A stretch of 64,000 nucleotides of DNA from Amycolatopsis anabasis (GTDB lineage: Bacteria; Actinomycetota; Actinomycetes; Mycobacteriales; Pseudonocardiaceae), in assembly GCF_009765355.1 (NCBI RefSeq), contig NZ_VTHK01000004.1, positions 1-64,000 on the forward strand. Reading direction: 5' to 3'. Numbering within the stretch: the first letter of the stretch is position 1; each line of letters begins with the position of its first letter. A model generated the notes under the pieces. That model was not told the DNA's origin and did no database searches. It saw only the letters and a list, made by a program, of their open reading frames with translations. A program made the position numbers and the translations under genes. This document shows, piece after piece, positions 52,703 through 61,547 of this stretch.

Positions 52703-52844
52703 CCCACCCCACCCGGCAACACTTTCGTCGTAGGCAAACATGACAAACCTTCGCATTTGGGTTCCCGCGCGTTCATCGGTCGGCTAACCTCATGCGGCAC
52801 CGTGCATACCTGGCGTGCAGCGCGAGCGAGGCGGGAGTAGCTGG

Positions 52845-54572
52845 ATGGCCGACTGGACCAGGCGTGGATTCGTGACCGTGGCCGGGGTTTCCGGGCTCGG
52901 GCTGCTGCTGAGCACGCCCACCGCGAACGCCGTCGAACGCCTGCTGCGCGAGACCACCCGGCGTGCGGTGGACCCGGCGGGCACCACGCTCGAAGCGGTC
53001 GCCGCGCCGGTCACCGCGGGCGGCAGGTACACCCGGCTGACCGCGGGCCCGGGCTGGCCGCTGGTCGTGCGGGAGGAACTCGCCCCCGCCAAGGCCGGGC
53101 GCGACGACCGGCGCACCGCTCGGGCGTCCTTCGTGCAGTTCACCGATCTGCACATCACCGACGCCGAGAGCCCGGCCAGGTTCGAATACCTGCACCCGCT
53201 GATCGGCTCGGCTCACCGTCCACAAGAGACGCTCGGACCGGTGGCGACCACGGCGCTCGTGCGCCGGGTGAACGCGTTGCGCGGCGGGCCGTTCACCGGC
53301 AAACCGTTCGACTTCATGATGACCACCGGGGACAACACCGACAACCACGAGCACCTGGAACTGAGCTGGTTCCTGGACATCCTCAACGGCGGCACGGTGA
53401 CCCCGAACTCCGGCGACCCCGCGACCTACCAGGGCGTGCAGGACTCCGGCTCCCCGCTGTTCTGGAACCCGGGCAAACCGCTCGCCGACGACTACACGAA
53501 GAAGGGCTTCCCGCAGCTGCCCGGCCTGCTCGGCGCGGCGACCGCGGAGTTCACCTCGCCCGGCCTGGACATCCCGTGGTACTGCACGTTCGGCAACCAC
53601 GACGACAGCATCGTCGGCTCGCTGCCCGATCTGCCGGGCATCGAGAACTGGTACACCGGCCGCTACAAGATCATCGGCAAGGACGAGAGCACCAGCCGCA
53701 AACTCGCCGAGGCGATCAACACCCCGGGCCGGAGCGTGCCGGTGGCCGAACTGTTCGGCGGCTCCGGCACGATCCGCGAGGTCACCCCGGACGAGCGGCG
53801 GCGCCCGTTCAGCACCGCGGAGTTCGTCCAGGCCCATCTCGACGCCGCGCACACCGGCCCCGGACCGGAAGGCCACGGGTTCACCGGGAACAACGCCGAC
53901 GGCCGCAACGTCTACTACACGTTCCGGATCGCGCCGGGGATCACCGGGATCAGCCTGGACACCACCACGCTGGCCGGGTTCGCGGACGGGTCGATCGGCC
54001 TCGGCCAGTTCCTCTGGGTGGAGAAGACCCTGCAGCGCGGCAGCTCGCGGTACTACGACTTCTTCGGCAACAAGGTCACGCACCAGGTGACCGACGAGCT
54101 GTTCATCCTGTTCAGCCACCACACCAGCGGCACCATGGGCAACGTCCTGCCGGATTCGCGGCACCCGCTGGAGCCGCGGCTGAACGGCGACACCTTCGTC
54201 GGGCTGCTCAACCGGTTCCCGAACGTGCTCGCCTGGGTCAACGGGCACACCCACCTCAACAAGATCACCGCGCATCCGGGCAAAACCCCCGAACAGGGCT
54301 TCTGGGAGATCAACACCGCGTCGCACATCGACTTCCCGCAGCAGGCGCGGGTCATCGAGGTCGCGGACAACGCGGACGGCACGTTGTCCCTGTTCACCAC
54401 GCTGGTCGAGGCCGAGGCGCCGTACGCGGCGGACTACGGGGACACCTCCGCGCAAGCGCTTGCGTCGCTCTACCGCGAGCTGTCCTACAACGATTTGCAC
54501 GCCGACCTGGGCCGCCAGGGCTCGGCACCGGACCGCAACACCGAACTCGTGCTCCCGAACCCGCTGGCCTGA
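52845..54572 (+). CDS. Secreted metallophosphoesterase (TIGR03767-type)
   Basis: A 575-residue calcineurin-like phosphoesterase. The N-terminal WTRRGFVTVAGVSGLGLLLS is a twin-arginine signal, so it is exported folded. The di-metal motifs appear in order: FTDLHITD, TTGDNTDN, GNHDD, FSHHTSG and NGHTHLN. The length and the YxxxHPLIGSAHRPQETL segment match the PPA1498-like group found in actinobacteria. It hydrolyses a phosphate ester outside the cytoplasm; the substrate is unknown. ATG 52845 has GGGAG seven bases upstream. Separate transcription unit after the sugar transporter. Confidence 0.9.
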   Translation: MADWTRRGFVTVAGVSGLGLLLSTPTANAVERLLRETTRRAVDPAGTTLEAVAAPVTAGGRYTRLTAGPGWPLVVREELAPAKAGRDDRRTARASFVQFTDLHITDAESPARFEYLHPLIGSAHRPQETLGPVATTALVRRVNALRGGPFTGKPFDFMMTTGDNTDNHEHLELSWFLDILNGGTVTPNSGDPATYQGVQDSGSPLFWNPGKPLADDYTKKGFPQLPGLLGAATAEFTSPGLDIPWYCTFGNHDDSIVGSLPDLPGIENWYTGRYKIIGKDESTSRKLAEAINTPGRSVPVAELFGGSGTIREVTPDERRRPFSTAEFVQAHLDAAHTGPGPEGHGFTGNNADGRNVYYTFRIAPGITGISLDTTTLAGFADGSIGLGQFLWVEKTLQRGSSRYYDFFGNKVTHQVTDELFILFSHHTSGTMGNVLPDSRHPLEPRLNGDTFVGLLNRFPNVLAWVNGHTHLNKITAHPGKTPEQGFWEINTASHIDFPQQARVIEVADNADGTLSLFTTLVEAEAPYAADYGDTSAQALASLYRELSYNDLHADLGRQGSAPDRNTELVLPNPLA

Positions 54573-54654
54573 CCGCCATTACCCCGGAGGTAATCGACCG
54601 CACGCGCGCCCTCGGGCAGGCTTGCCGATCATCGACGAGCCGAGGAGACCCGCC

Positions 54655-55056
54655 ATGACCGACGCCGAGGGCACCGAGTTGTTCCACCGGACCATGCCGT
54701 TCACCAAGGCGCTGGGCGTCGAGGCGCTCGAGCACTCGGCCGAGGTCGTGCGCAGCCGGGTGGCCTGGTCGGATTCGCTGTGCACGCTCGGCGGCGTGCT
54801 GCACGGCGGCGTCCTGATGTCGCTGGCCGACGCGAACGGCGCGGTGTGCGCGTTCCTCAACCTGCCCGAGGGCGCGCGGGGCACGACCACGATCGAGTCG
54901 AAGACGAACTTCCTGCGCGCGATCCGCGACGGGTACGCGGTGGCGACCTCCCGGCCGCTGCACCCCGGCCGCCGGGTGATCGTGGTGGAGACCGAAATCC
55001 ACGACGACGCGGGCAAGCTGGTCGCCAAGGTCACCCAGTCGCAGGCCGTACTGTAA
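54655..55056 (+). CDS. PaaI-type hot-dog thioesterase
   Basis: A 133-residue acyl-CoA thioesterase. TLGGVLHGGVLMSLADANGAVCAFLNLPEG carries the HGG and catalytic Asp of the PaaI group. TTTIESKTNFLRAIRDG and VVETEIHDDAGKLVAKVTQSQ follow. It would hydrolyse short or aromatic acyl-CoA. ATG 54655 with GAGGAG upstream. It lies 82 bases after the metallophosphoesterase and may be co-transcribed, but no functional link is apparent. Confidence 0.9.
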   Translation: MTDAEGTELFHRTMPFTKALGVEALEHSAEVVRSRVAWSDSLCTLGGVLHGGVLMSLADANGAVCAFLNLPEGARGTTTIESKTNFLRAIRDGYAVATSRPLHPGRRVIVVETEIHDDAGKLVAKVTQSQAVL

Positions 55057-55135
55057 CCACCTCGGGGCCGGTCAGTGGTTTACACCAGTGCGCAAAAGAG
55101 CAAAAATCCCTGGCAACACGAGGGATGGAGTCCGC

Positions 55136-56395
55136 ATGCGCGCCCGCTTACTGATCACCCTGCTGTCTGCGGCGATGATGGTCACCGTGACCGCACCCGC
55201 CGCCGGCGCGCATCCGGCCCGAGCCGACGACGAGTCGATCGACTACCACCAGTGGGCCACCACCGCCGAGTTCCGCACCGGCACCCTCGCCGGGGTCGCC
55301 GCGGACGGCCGGGGATTGCGCATCGACGCGCCGATCGGCACGATCCAGCGCACCGAACCCCGCCTGGGCACCACGCGCACCTACGAGTACGCGCAGTGGA
55401 CCTCGCCCGAGTACCGCCCGGGTTTCGACGCGAGCGAGCTGATCGCCTCCTGGAACGCTTCGACGCCGGAGAAGACCTGGCTGCAGGTCGAGGCGCGGGC
55501 GCGGACCGCGGGCGGGGAGGAGACCGCCTGGTACGTGCTGGGGCAGTGGGCGCACGGGGACGCCGACATCCAGCGCACCAGCGTGGACGGGCAGAGCGAC
55601 CAGCACGCCGAGGTCAGCGTGGACACGCTGGTCGCGAAGGCGGGTGTCGGCTTCAGTTCCTACCGGCTCCGGGTGAGCCTGTACCGGGAGGCGGGCAGCG
55701 GCGCCACTCCGGTGCTCACCTCGATCGGCGCGATGACTTCCCTGCTCCCCGACCGGTTCGACGTCGAGGTCAGCAAGCCCGGCAAGGCCGCCGGGGTGGA
55801 GCTCCCGGTGCCGCGGCACGCCCAGAACCTCCACAAAGGACACTTCCCGGAGTACGGCGGCGGGGGCGAGAACTGGTGCAGCCCCACCTCCACCGAGATG
55901 GTCGTCGAGTACTGGGGCAAGGGGCCGAGCGGGCAGGACATGTCCTGGATCCCTTCGGGTTACGTGGATCCGAGCGTCGCCTACGCGGCCCGGTACACCT
56001 ACGACTACGCCTACCAGGGCACCGGGAACTGGCCGTTCAACACCGCCTACGCCGCGCGGTACGGCCTGCGCGGGCACATCACCCGGTTGCATTCGCTGAC
56101 CGAACTCGAGGAGTACATCGCCCGCGGCATCCCGGTGATCACCTCGCAGTCGTTCCTGGCCAGCGAACTCGACGGGGCCGGTTACGGCACCGCCGGGCAC
56201 ATCATGGTGGTCGTCGGCTTCACCCCGGACGGCGACGTGATCGCGAACGACCCGGCGTCCAGCAGCAACGACCGCGTGCGGAACGTGTACAAACGGGACC
56301 AGTTCGAGAAGATCTGGCAGCGCACCAAGCGGTACGACGCCGACGGCAAGGTCCGCGGCGGCCCCGGCGGCGTCGCCTACCTCATCACCCCGTGA
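55136..56395 (+). CDS. Secreted C39-like cysteine peptidase
   Basis: A 419-residue exported protein. The signal peptide is MRARLLITLLSAAMMVTVTAPAAGA with cleavage near AHP. The N-terminal half is beta-rich, GTYEYAQWTSP-like, and resembles a carbohydrate-binding or sandwich domain. The C-terminal half is a C39-like papain fold: NWCSPTSTEMVVEYWG with the catalytic Cys, GHIMVVVGFTPDGDVIANDPAS with His and Asn/Asp. It is a probable extracellular peptidase. ATG 55136 is chosen for GGAG six bases upstream and the clean signal peptide. Converges on the beta-helix gene. Confidence 0.88.
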   Translation: MRARLLITLLSAAMMVTVTAPAAGAHPARADDESIDYHQWATTAEFRTGTLAGVAADGRGLRIDAPIGTIQRTEPRLGTTRTYEYAQWTSPEYRPGFDASELIASWNASTPEKTWLQVEARARTAGGEETAWYVLGQWAHGDADIQRTSVDGQSDQHAEVSVDTLVAKAGVGFSSYRLRVSLYREAGSGATPVLTSIGAMTSLLPDRFDVEVSKPGKAAGVELPVPRHAQNLHKGHFPEYGGGGENWCSPTSTEMVVEYWGKGPSGQDMSWIPSGYVDPSVAYAARYTYDYAYQGTGNWPFNTAYAARYGLRGHITRLHSLTELEEYIARGIPVITSQSFLASELDGAGYGTAGHIMVVVGFTPDGDVIANDPASSSNDRVRNVYKRDQFEKIWQRTKRYDADGKVRGGPGGVAYLITP

Positions 56396-56400
56396 CCGTG

Positions 56401-56420
56401 CGCTTTGCCGACGAAGTGCG
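56401..56420. repeat. CGCTTTGCCGACGAAGTGCG element between convergent genes
   Basis: Twenty bases between the stops of the C39-like and beta-helix genes. It is similar to CGCACTTTGCCGGCCAAGTGCG at 25470-25491 and is probably a degenerate member of the same gene-end family. It may act as a weak terminator. Confidence 0.45.
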
Positions 56421-56422
56421 GG

Positions 56423-57481
56423 CTATGGCTGGCAGCGGATCGGTGGGATGGTGCTGAGTCCGGCGCCGCCCGGGGTGACCGTGTTGTCGTCGCACACCAC
56501 GTTCGGTTTGCCGCCGCACTGCCCGTTGTTGGTGACGTCGAAGGCCCAGCCGTCCGGGGCGGTGAACGGCGCCACCGACCCGCTGTTGCCGCGGAACGTG
56601 TTGGCGCAGCCGAATCCCTCGGCCTCGGTCCGGGTCTTGTACCCGCTGCGGTGCGCGCCGGCGCCCCGGTTGTCCGCGATGGTGTAGCCGTTCCCCTTGG
56701 CGTTGACCCAGCTTTCGCCGGAATTCTCCCCGGTCTGCCCGGCGCCGTGGAACGTGTTGCCGCGCACCTCGCCGCCGGTGGTGCCTTCCTTGATGTCGAT
56801 GGCCTCGGCGGCGATGTTCGGGCCGAGCGTGTTGCCGATCGCCTTGTTCCGGTCGCTGTGATCGGGCTGGGAATCCGGCCAGTTGCTCTTCGCCGAACCG
56901 AAGTAGATGCCCTCGCCGAAACCCGGGCGGCGCTTGCCGGTGTCGTGGATGACCGAATCGCGCACGACGTTGTCGCTGCTGCCGTGCTGGAAGTGCACGG
57001 CCTCATCGCCGATGTCGTGGATCTCCAGGCCCGAAACCTCGACCCCGGTCACGCCGAGTGCCATCAGGCCCTTCTGGCCGTTACGGATCGTGAACCCCTG
57101 CAGGCGCCAGTGGCTGCCGGTCAGTTCGATCGTGCGGCCCTTGCGGATCCCGCCGCCGTCGATCACCGCGTTGCGGCTGCCGCGCAACGTGATCGGCTGG
57201 TCCGCGGTACCGGCCGCGGAGATCGCGAACTGCCCGGTGTAGACGCCGTCCGCGAGTTCGAGCACGCTGCCCGGGGTGGCCTCCCGCAACGCGGCGGTCA
57301 GTTCGTCCGCGGTGCGCACGGTCCGGTCCGCGGGCGCCCCGGTGTGCACGACCGGGGGCGCGGGGGTGTGCTCTTCCTTGCCGGACGGCGGTTTCCCGCC
57401 CTCGGAGCCGTTACCCGAAGCGCACGAGCACAGCAGGGCGAGCGCGGCCAAGGCCACGGTGAAGCGGGCGAATGTCGACAT
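56423..57481 (-). CDS. Right-handed parallel beta-helix lipoprotein
   Basis: A 352-residue exported protein. The signal ends in ALALLCSC with Cys18 or Cys20 as the lipidated residue. ADELTAALREATPGSVLELADGVYTG resembles the start of polysaccharide lyases such as chondroitinase B. Repeated rungs (WRLQGFTIRNGQKGLMALGVTGVEVSGLEIHDIGDEAVHFQHGSSDNVVRDSVIHDTGK, NKAIGNTLGPNI, GNTFHGAG) form the helix. A surface polysaccharide lyase or binding protein is plausible; catalytic residues cannot be assigned. ATG 57481 has GAGGGGG upstream. Confidence 0.85.
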   Translation of the reverse strand: MSTFARFTVALAALALLCSCASGNGSEGGKPPSGKEEHTPAPPVVHTGAPADRTVRTADELTAALREATPGSVLELADGVYTGQFAISAAGTADQPITLRGSRNAVIDGGGIRKGRTIELTGSHWRLQGFTIRNGQKGLMALGVTGVEVSGLEIHDIGDEAVHFQHGSSDNVVRDSVIHDTGKRRPGFGEGIYFGSAKSNWPDSQPDHSDRNKAIGNTLGPNIAAEAIDIKEGTTGGEVRGNTFHGAGQTGENSGESWVNAKGNGYTIADNRGAGAHRSGYKTRTEAEGFGCANTFRGNSGSVAPFTAPDGWAFDVTNNGQCGGKPNVVCDDNTVTPGGAGLSTIPPIRCQP

Positions 57482-57646
57482 GGCGACCCCCTCAGTCCGG
57501 TTGCCTGCTTCGAGTCCCCGCCGCCGCGCCCGGTTCCCCCGGGTGCCCGGAAACCTCGTCCCACCCATGCGGATGTCGCGATATCCCCATGATCCATGGC
57601 AAGCTGCGGGCGGAGGCACCGCACGTGAACGGGAAGGTGGTCGGCC

Positions 57647-58747
57647 ATGTCGTACGAGGTCCAAGGCGTCGTTTCGCGCGCGAAGGGTGAGCCGGTCACG
57701 CTGGAAACGGTGATCGTGCCCGACCCCGGTCCCGGTGAGGCGGTCGTCTCGGTCCAGGCGTGCGGGGTCTGCCACACCGACCTGCACTACCGCGAGGGCG
57801 GCATCAACGACCAGTTCCCGTTCCTGCTCGGCCACGAGGCGGCGGGCGTCGTCGAGCGGGTGGGCAGCGGCGTCACCGATCTCGAACCCGGCGACTTCGT
57901 CGTCCTCAACTGGCGCGCGGTCTGCGGCGTGTGCCGGGCGTGCAAACGCGGCAAACCGTGGTACTGCTTCAGCACGCACAACGCCGCCCAGCCGATGACG
58001 CTCGCCGACGGCACCGCGCTGAGCCCGGCACTCGGCATCGGCGCGTTCCTCGAGAAGACCTTGGTCCATAGTGGACAGTGCACGAAGGTGGACCCGGCGG
58101 CGCGGCCGGCGGTCGCCGGGCTGCTCGGCTGCGGGGTGATGGCGGGCATCGGCGCGGCGATGAACACCGGCGCGGTGGGCCGGGGCGATTCGGTCGCGGT
58201 CATCGGCTGCGGCGGCGTCGGCGACGCGGCCATCGCGGGCGCCCGGCTCGCCGGGGCCACCACGATCATCGCGGTCGACGTGGACGACCGGAAACTGGAG
58301 TGGGCCAAGGAATTCGGTGCGACGCACACGCTCAACGCCCGCGGTCGCGGCGAGGACGAGATCGTCGGCGGCATCCGCGACCTGACCGGTTCCTTCGGCG
58401 CCGACGTGGTGATCGACGCGGTCGGCCGCCCGGAGACCTGGCGGCAGGCGTTCTACGCCCGCGATCTCGCGGGCACCGTCGTGCTGGTCGGCGTCCCCAC
58501 CCCGGAGATGCGCCTGAACGATCTGCCGCTGATCGACTTCTTCTCCCGGGGCGGTTCGCTGAAATCGTCCTGGTACGGCGACTGCCTGCCCTCGCGCGAT
58601 TTCCCCATGCTGGTCGACCTCTACCTGCAGGGCCGCCTGCCGTTGGACAAGTTCGTGAGCGAACGGATCACCGCGGACGGCGTCGAGCACGCGTTCGAGC
58701 GAATGCACCGCGGGGACGTCCTGCGCAGTGTCGTCGAATTCGGCTGA
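57647..58747 (+). CDS. mscR: S-(hydroxymethyl)mycothiol dehydrogenase
   Basis: A 366-residue zinc alcohol dehydrogenase that oxidises the formaldehyde-mycothiol adduct with NAD+, detoxifying formaldehyde; it also acts as S-nitrosomycothiol reductase. [91 protein letters not shown] and [23 protein letters not shown] are close to actinobacterial MscR/AdhE2. ATG start. The metallo-beta-lactamase-fold hydrolase that often follows mscR is missing. Its presence indicates a mycothiol-making actinobacterium. Confidence 0.95.
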   Translation: MSYEVQGVVSRAKGEPVTLETVIVPDPGPGEAVVSVQACGVCHTDLHYREGGINDQFPFLLGHEAAGVVERVGSGVTDLEPGDFVVLNWRAVCGVCRACKRGKPWYCFSTHNAAQPMTLADGTALSPALGIGAFLEKTLVHSGQCTKVDPAARPAVAGLLGCGVMAGIGAAMNTGAVGRGDSVAVIGCGGVGDAAIAGARLAGATTIIAVDVDDRKLEWAKEFGATHTLNARGRGEDEIVGGIRDLTGSFGADVVIDAVGRPETWRQAFYARDLAGTVVLVGVPTPEMRLNDLPLIDFFSRGGSLKSSWYGDCLPSRDFPMLVDLYLQGRLPLDKFVSERITADGVEHAFERMHRGDVLRSVVEFG

Positions 58748-58808
58748 TTTTCCCCGGCGACCTGGGGTTAACCACTTCCGCCGATTTCAAACAGACACGA
58801 TCAGGGTC

Positions 58809-58820
58809 GCCCACGTGGGC
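58809..58820. promoter_or_regulatory. GCCCACGTGGGC palindrome
   Basis: Perfect 12-bp palindrome in the 170-base gap between mscR and the PRC-barrel gene, about 98 bases before the latter's start. It is a possible operator. No promoter boxes could be assigned. Confidence 0.35.
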
Positions 58821-58917
58821 GGCCCTACGTTTGCACCCGCTCCGCGTCCGGCCGATGGTGAAGGTGTTCTCCGGTGAACGACCATCGCACCCGAGAAAGC
58901 GAAAGGAAGCGGTAACC

Positions 58918-59763
58918 ATGACCCGCACGATCCGTCCGGAGGATCTGATCGACAACACCGTCGTGGATCCGGAAGGCAGCAAGATCGGCAAGGTGGGCAC
59001 CGTTTATCTCGCCGACGACACCCGGCGCCCGGAATGGGTCACCGTCAAAACCGGCATGTTCGGGCAGAAGGAAAGCTTCGTCCCGCTGCGCGGCGCGGAT
59101 GTGCAGAAAGACGGGTTGCACGTCCAGGTGCCCAAGGACAAGGTTTCCGACGCGCCGCGCATCGACGCCGACGGTCACCTCTCCCAGAACCAAAGCGCCG
59201 AACTCTACCAGTACTACGGCATGCCGATGCCGCGCTCCACAATGGAGAACGCGCCCGGGACCGCGCCGCCCGTGGAGAACGCGCCGAGGCCGGGGCCGCA
59301 CGCCGGTGGGCGGCAGGGCATGCGGACCGCTCAGGGCCGGGGCCGGCCCCGCGGCACGGGCAAGCCGGACCGGGCCGATCAGCAGGCCATGACGCGTTCC
59401 GAAGAGCAGTTGAAGGTCGGCACCGAGCAGGTGGAGACCGGGCACGTCCGGCTGCGCAAGTACGTGGTGACCGAGGAGCAGCAGGTGAGCGTCCCGGTCA
59501 CGCACGAGGAAGTGCGCGTGGAACGGGAGCCGATCACCGAGGCGGATGCCGGCACGCGCGCCGAAATCGGCGAGGCCGAGCAGGAAGTCACGCTGCACGC
59601 GGAGAAACCGGTGGTGAGCAAGGAAACCAGGCCGGTGGAGAAGGTGCGCCTCGGCACCGAGCAGGTCACCGAGGAGCAGACCGTTTCCGGCGAGGTCCGC
59701 AAGGAACGTATCGACATCGACGACGACACCAAGCACCGCCGCGACCCGCGCCGCGGCTCTTGA
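58918..59763 (+). CDS. PRC-barrel and DUF2382 (YsnF/AvaK) stress-type protein
   Basis: A 281-residue cytoplasmic protein. Residues 1-85 form a PRC barrel (DLIDNTVVDPEGSKIGKVGTVYLADDTRRPEWVTVKTGMFGQKESFVPLRGA). A proline- and glycine-rich linker (about 105-160) follows, then the DUF2382 domain (SEEQLKVGTEQVETGHVRLRKYVVTEEQQVSVPVTHEEVRVEREPI...VRLGTEQVTEEQTVSGEVRKERIDID). Such proteins are stress-induced in several bacteria but lack a known activity. ATG 58918 has AAAGGAAG upstream. An 83-nt repeat element follows the stop by 24 bases. Confidence 0.9.
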   Translation: MTRTIRPEDLIDNTVVDPEGSKIGKVGTVYLADDTRRPEWVTVKTGMFGQKESFVPLRGADVQKDGLHVQVPKDKVSDAPRIDADGHLSQNQSAELYQYYGMPMPRSTMENAPGTAPPVENAPRPGPHAGGRQGMRTAQGRGRPRGTGKPDRADQQAMTRSEEQLKVGTEQVETGHVRLRKYVVTEEQQVSVPVTHEEVRVEREPITEADAGTRAEIGEAEQEVTLHAEKPVVSKETRPVEKVRLGTEQVTEEQTVSGEVRKERIDIDDDTKHRRDPRRGS

Positions 59764-59787
59764 CCCGCCCTGTCCGGCGAGGTGACC

Positions 59788-59870
59788 GGCAGGAAGGGAC
59801 CTTCGCTCCTGGAAATCGGGAGCGAGGGAGCTTTACTACGGTTGTACGTGAGTAAAGGTCCCTTCCTGCC
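59788..59870 (-). repeat. 83-nt element with inverted-repeat ends, copy 2
   Basis: Reverse complement is 71/83 identical, ungapped, to 38303-38385. Perfect 16-bp ends: GGCAGGAAGGGACCTT (59788-59803) and AAGGTCCCTTCCTGCC (59855-59870). An inner TCGCTCC/GGAGCGA hairpin lies at 59803-59825. It sits between two convergent genes and could fold into a strong bidirectional terminator, but may equally be a mobile miniature element. Confidence 0.8.
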
Positions 59871-59875
59871 GACGC

Positions 59876-61531
59876 TCAGGAATCTTCGGCGGGGAGGAGC
59901 TTGCCGGGGTTGAGGATGCCGGTCGGGTCGACCGCGGACTTCGCCGCGCGCAGCACGTCGACGCCGAGGTCGCCGATTTCCGCGCGCAGGTACCGCGCGT
60001 GGTCGACCCCGACCGCGTGGTGGTGCGAGATGGTCCCCAGTGGACCGCCGGTGATCGCCTCGCAGGCCGCCCGTTTCGCGCGCTCCCACTGCCCGATCGG
60101 GTCGGCGTCGTCCCGCGCGGCCAGCACGGTGAAGTACAACGACGCCCCGGTCTCGTAGGCGTGCGAGATGTGGCACATCACGATCGGCGTGCCCAGCGCG
60201 CCGCGCAGCGCGGACCGGACCTCGTCGCGCAGCCGGTCCAGCTTCGACCAGTGCGCGGCGGTTTCCAGCGTCTCCACGCACACTCCGGCGTCGAGCAGCG
60301 CGTCCCGCTGCCGCGGCCCGGAGAACCGCCCGCGTTCCCACGCCTCGCCGGGCGACGAGCCGAGCCCGACCGCGCCGAACTCCCGCAGCAGCGCGACGGT
60401 CTTCTTGCGCCGCGACGCGATCTCCCGCTTCGACGCGCCCTCCCAGCCGAGCACCAGCAGGCACGGCGTACGCACTCCCCGCGCGGCGAGATAACGCCGC
60501 AGCAGCAGCGTCTTCCAGCCCGCGTTCAGCGCCAGCGAAACCTCGGTTTCGTCCACATCGGACAGACGGGTCACGTCGGCGAGCGCGCCGGACTGGGCGA
60601 GCCGCCGCATCGCCGAGGAACCGCGCTCCCAGCCGTCGAGCACGAATCCCTCGAACCGCCGGACCGCCGGGACCGGGCGCACCCGCAGGGCGACCTCGGT
60701 GATCACGCCGAGCGTGCCCTCGCTGCCCACCGCGAGCTGGCGCAGATCCGGCCCGGCCGCCGACGCGGGCGCGACGCCGAGCCGCCAGTCCCCGCGCGGG
60801 GTGGCCACCCGGACCCCGGACACCATGTCCTCGAACCGGCCGTACCCGGACGAAGCCTGGCCCGCCGACCGGGTCGCCGCGAACCCGCCGATCGTCGCGC
60901 GCTCGAACGACTGCGGCACATGACCGAGCGTCAGTCCGTGCGCGGCGAGCAGGCGTTCGGCGTCCGGCCCGCGCACCCCGGCGCCGAGGACCGCGATCCG
61001 CGACACCGGGTCCACCGACACCAGTTCGTCCAGCCGGGCCAGGTCCAGCGCGATCACCGCGTGCTTGTCGCCGCGCAGCGCGGTGACCCCGCCCACCACG
61101 GAGGTGCCGCCGCCGAACGGAACCACGGCGACGTCGTGGGAAACGCAGACCTCGAGCACGCGCTGAACCTGGCCGGGATCGGCGGGCACCACGACCGCGT
61201 CCGGAATCGCGAGTTCGCCGGGCGTCCGGCCGCCGATCGACCGCCGCCGCACCAAGTCGAGATAGGACAGACCGCCGGTGCGGCCGAGCCGTTCGAGCGG
61301 GTCGGTCAGCACGAAATCCGCGCCCACAACGGACGCCAAATCTGCACGTGCATCTGCACGTATTGCGGAATCCGGGACAACCACGGCGGAGTCCGGTCCA
61401 ACCGCTGCGGCCCCACCGAGATTCCCGATACGCTCGGCGAGCCAGCGCACCGCCTTGGCCGGAAGGTGGGCCGCGTCACCGCCTTCTGAAGTCCAGAACC
61501 TACGCAATCGGTGGTCAACGATGTCGCTCAC
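59876..61531 (-). CDS. FAD-linked oxidase, alkyl-DHAP synthase (AGPS)-like
   Basis: A 551-residue flavoprotein of the VAO/PCMH family. VVVPADPGQVQRVLEVCVSHDVAVVPFGGGTSVVGGVTAL is the FAD-binding PP-loop; GHVPQSFERATIGGFAATRSAGQASSGYGRFEDMV and GTLGVITEVALRVRP follow. The C-terminal CHISHAYETGASLYFTVLA, TISHHHAVGVDHARYL and GILNPGKLLP match AGPS-like oxidases, which make ether lipids in eukaryotes but often act as 2-hydroxyacid or glycolate oxidases in bacteria. GTG 61531 is chosen over 61549 because the longer frame overlaps the divergent TetR start. It shares its promoter with TetR-GlpD. Confidence 0.88.
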   Translation of the reverse strand: MSDIVDHRLRRFWTSEGGDAAHLPAKAVRWLAERIGNLGGAAAVGPDSAVVVPDSAIRADARADLASVVGADFVLTDPLERLGRTGGLSYLDLVRRRSIGGRTPGELAIPDAVVVPADPGQVQRVLEVCVSHDVAVVPFGGGTSVVGGVTALRGDKHAVIALDLARLDELVSVDPVSRIAVLGAGVRGPDAERLLAAHGLTLGHVPQSFERATIGGFAATRSAGQASSGYGRFEDMVSGVRVATPRGDWRLGVAPASAAGPDLRQLAVGSEGTLGVITEVALRVRPVPAVRRFEGFVLDGWERGSSAMRRLAQSGALADVTRLSDVDETEVSLALNAGWKTLLLRRYLAARGVRTPCLLVLGWEGASKREIASRRKKTVALLREFGAVGLGSSPGEAWERGRFSGPRQRDALLDAGVCVETLETAAHWSKLDRLRDEVRSALRGALGTPIVMCHISHAYETGASLYFTVLAARDDADPIGQWERAKRAACEAITGGPLGTISHHHAVGVDHARYLRAEIGDLGVDVLRAAKSAVDPTGILNPGKLLPAEDS

Positions 61532-61534
61532 GAC

Positions 61535-61547
61535 TACAGTGTGACAC
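61535..61547. promoter_or_regulatory. Compact divergent promoter/operator of the TetR-GlpD region
   Basis: Only 16 bases separate the AGPS-like GTG (61531) from the TetR ATG (61548). They hold the -10-like TACAGT (61535-61540) and the palindrome GTGT-G-ACAC (61539-61547). The TetR message is probably leaderless, and one bound dimer could block both directions. Confidence 0.5.

Noticed and set aside
52760..52792. PHO box (PhoP binding repeats) before the metallophosphoesterase
   Set aside because: GTTCATC followed by a poor second repeat does not give convincing 11-base direct repeats.
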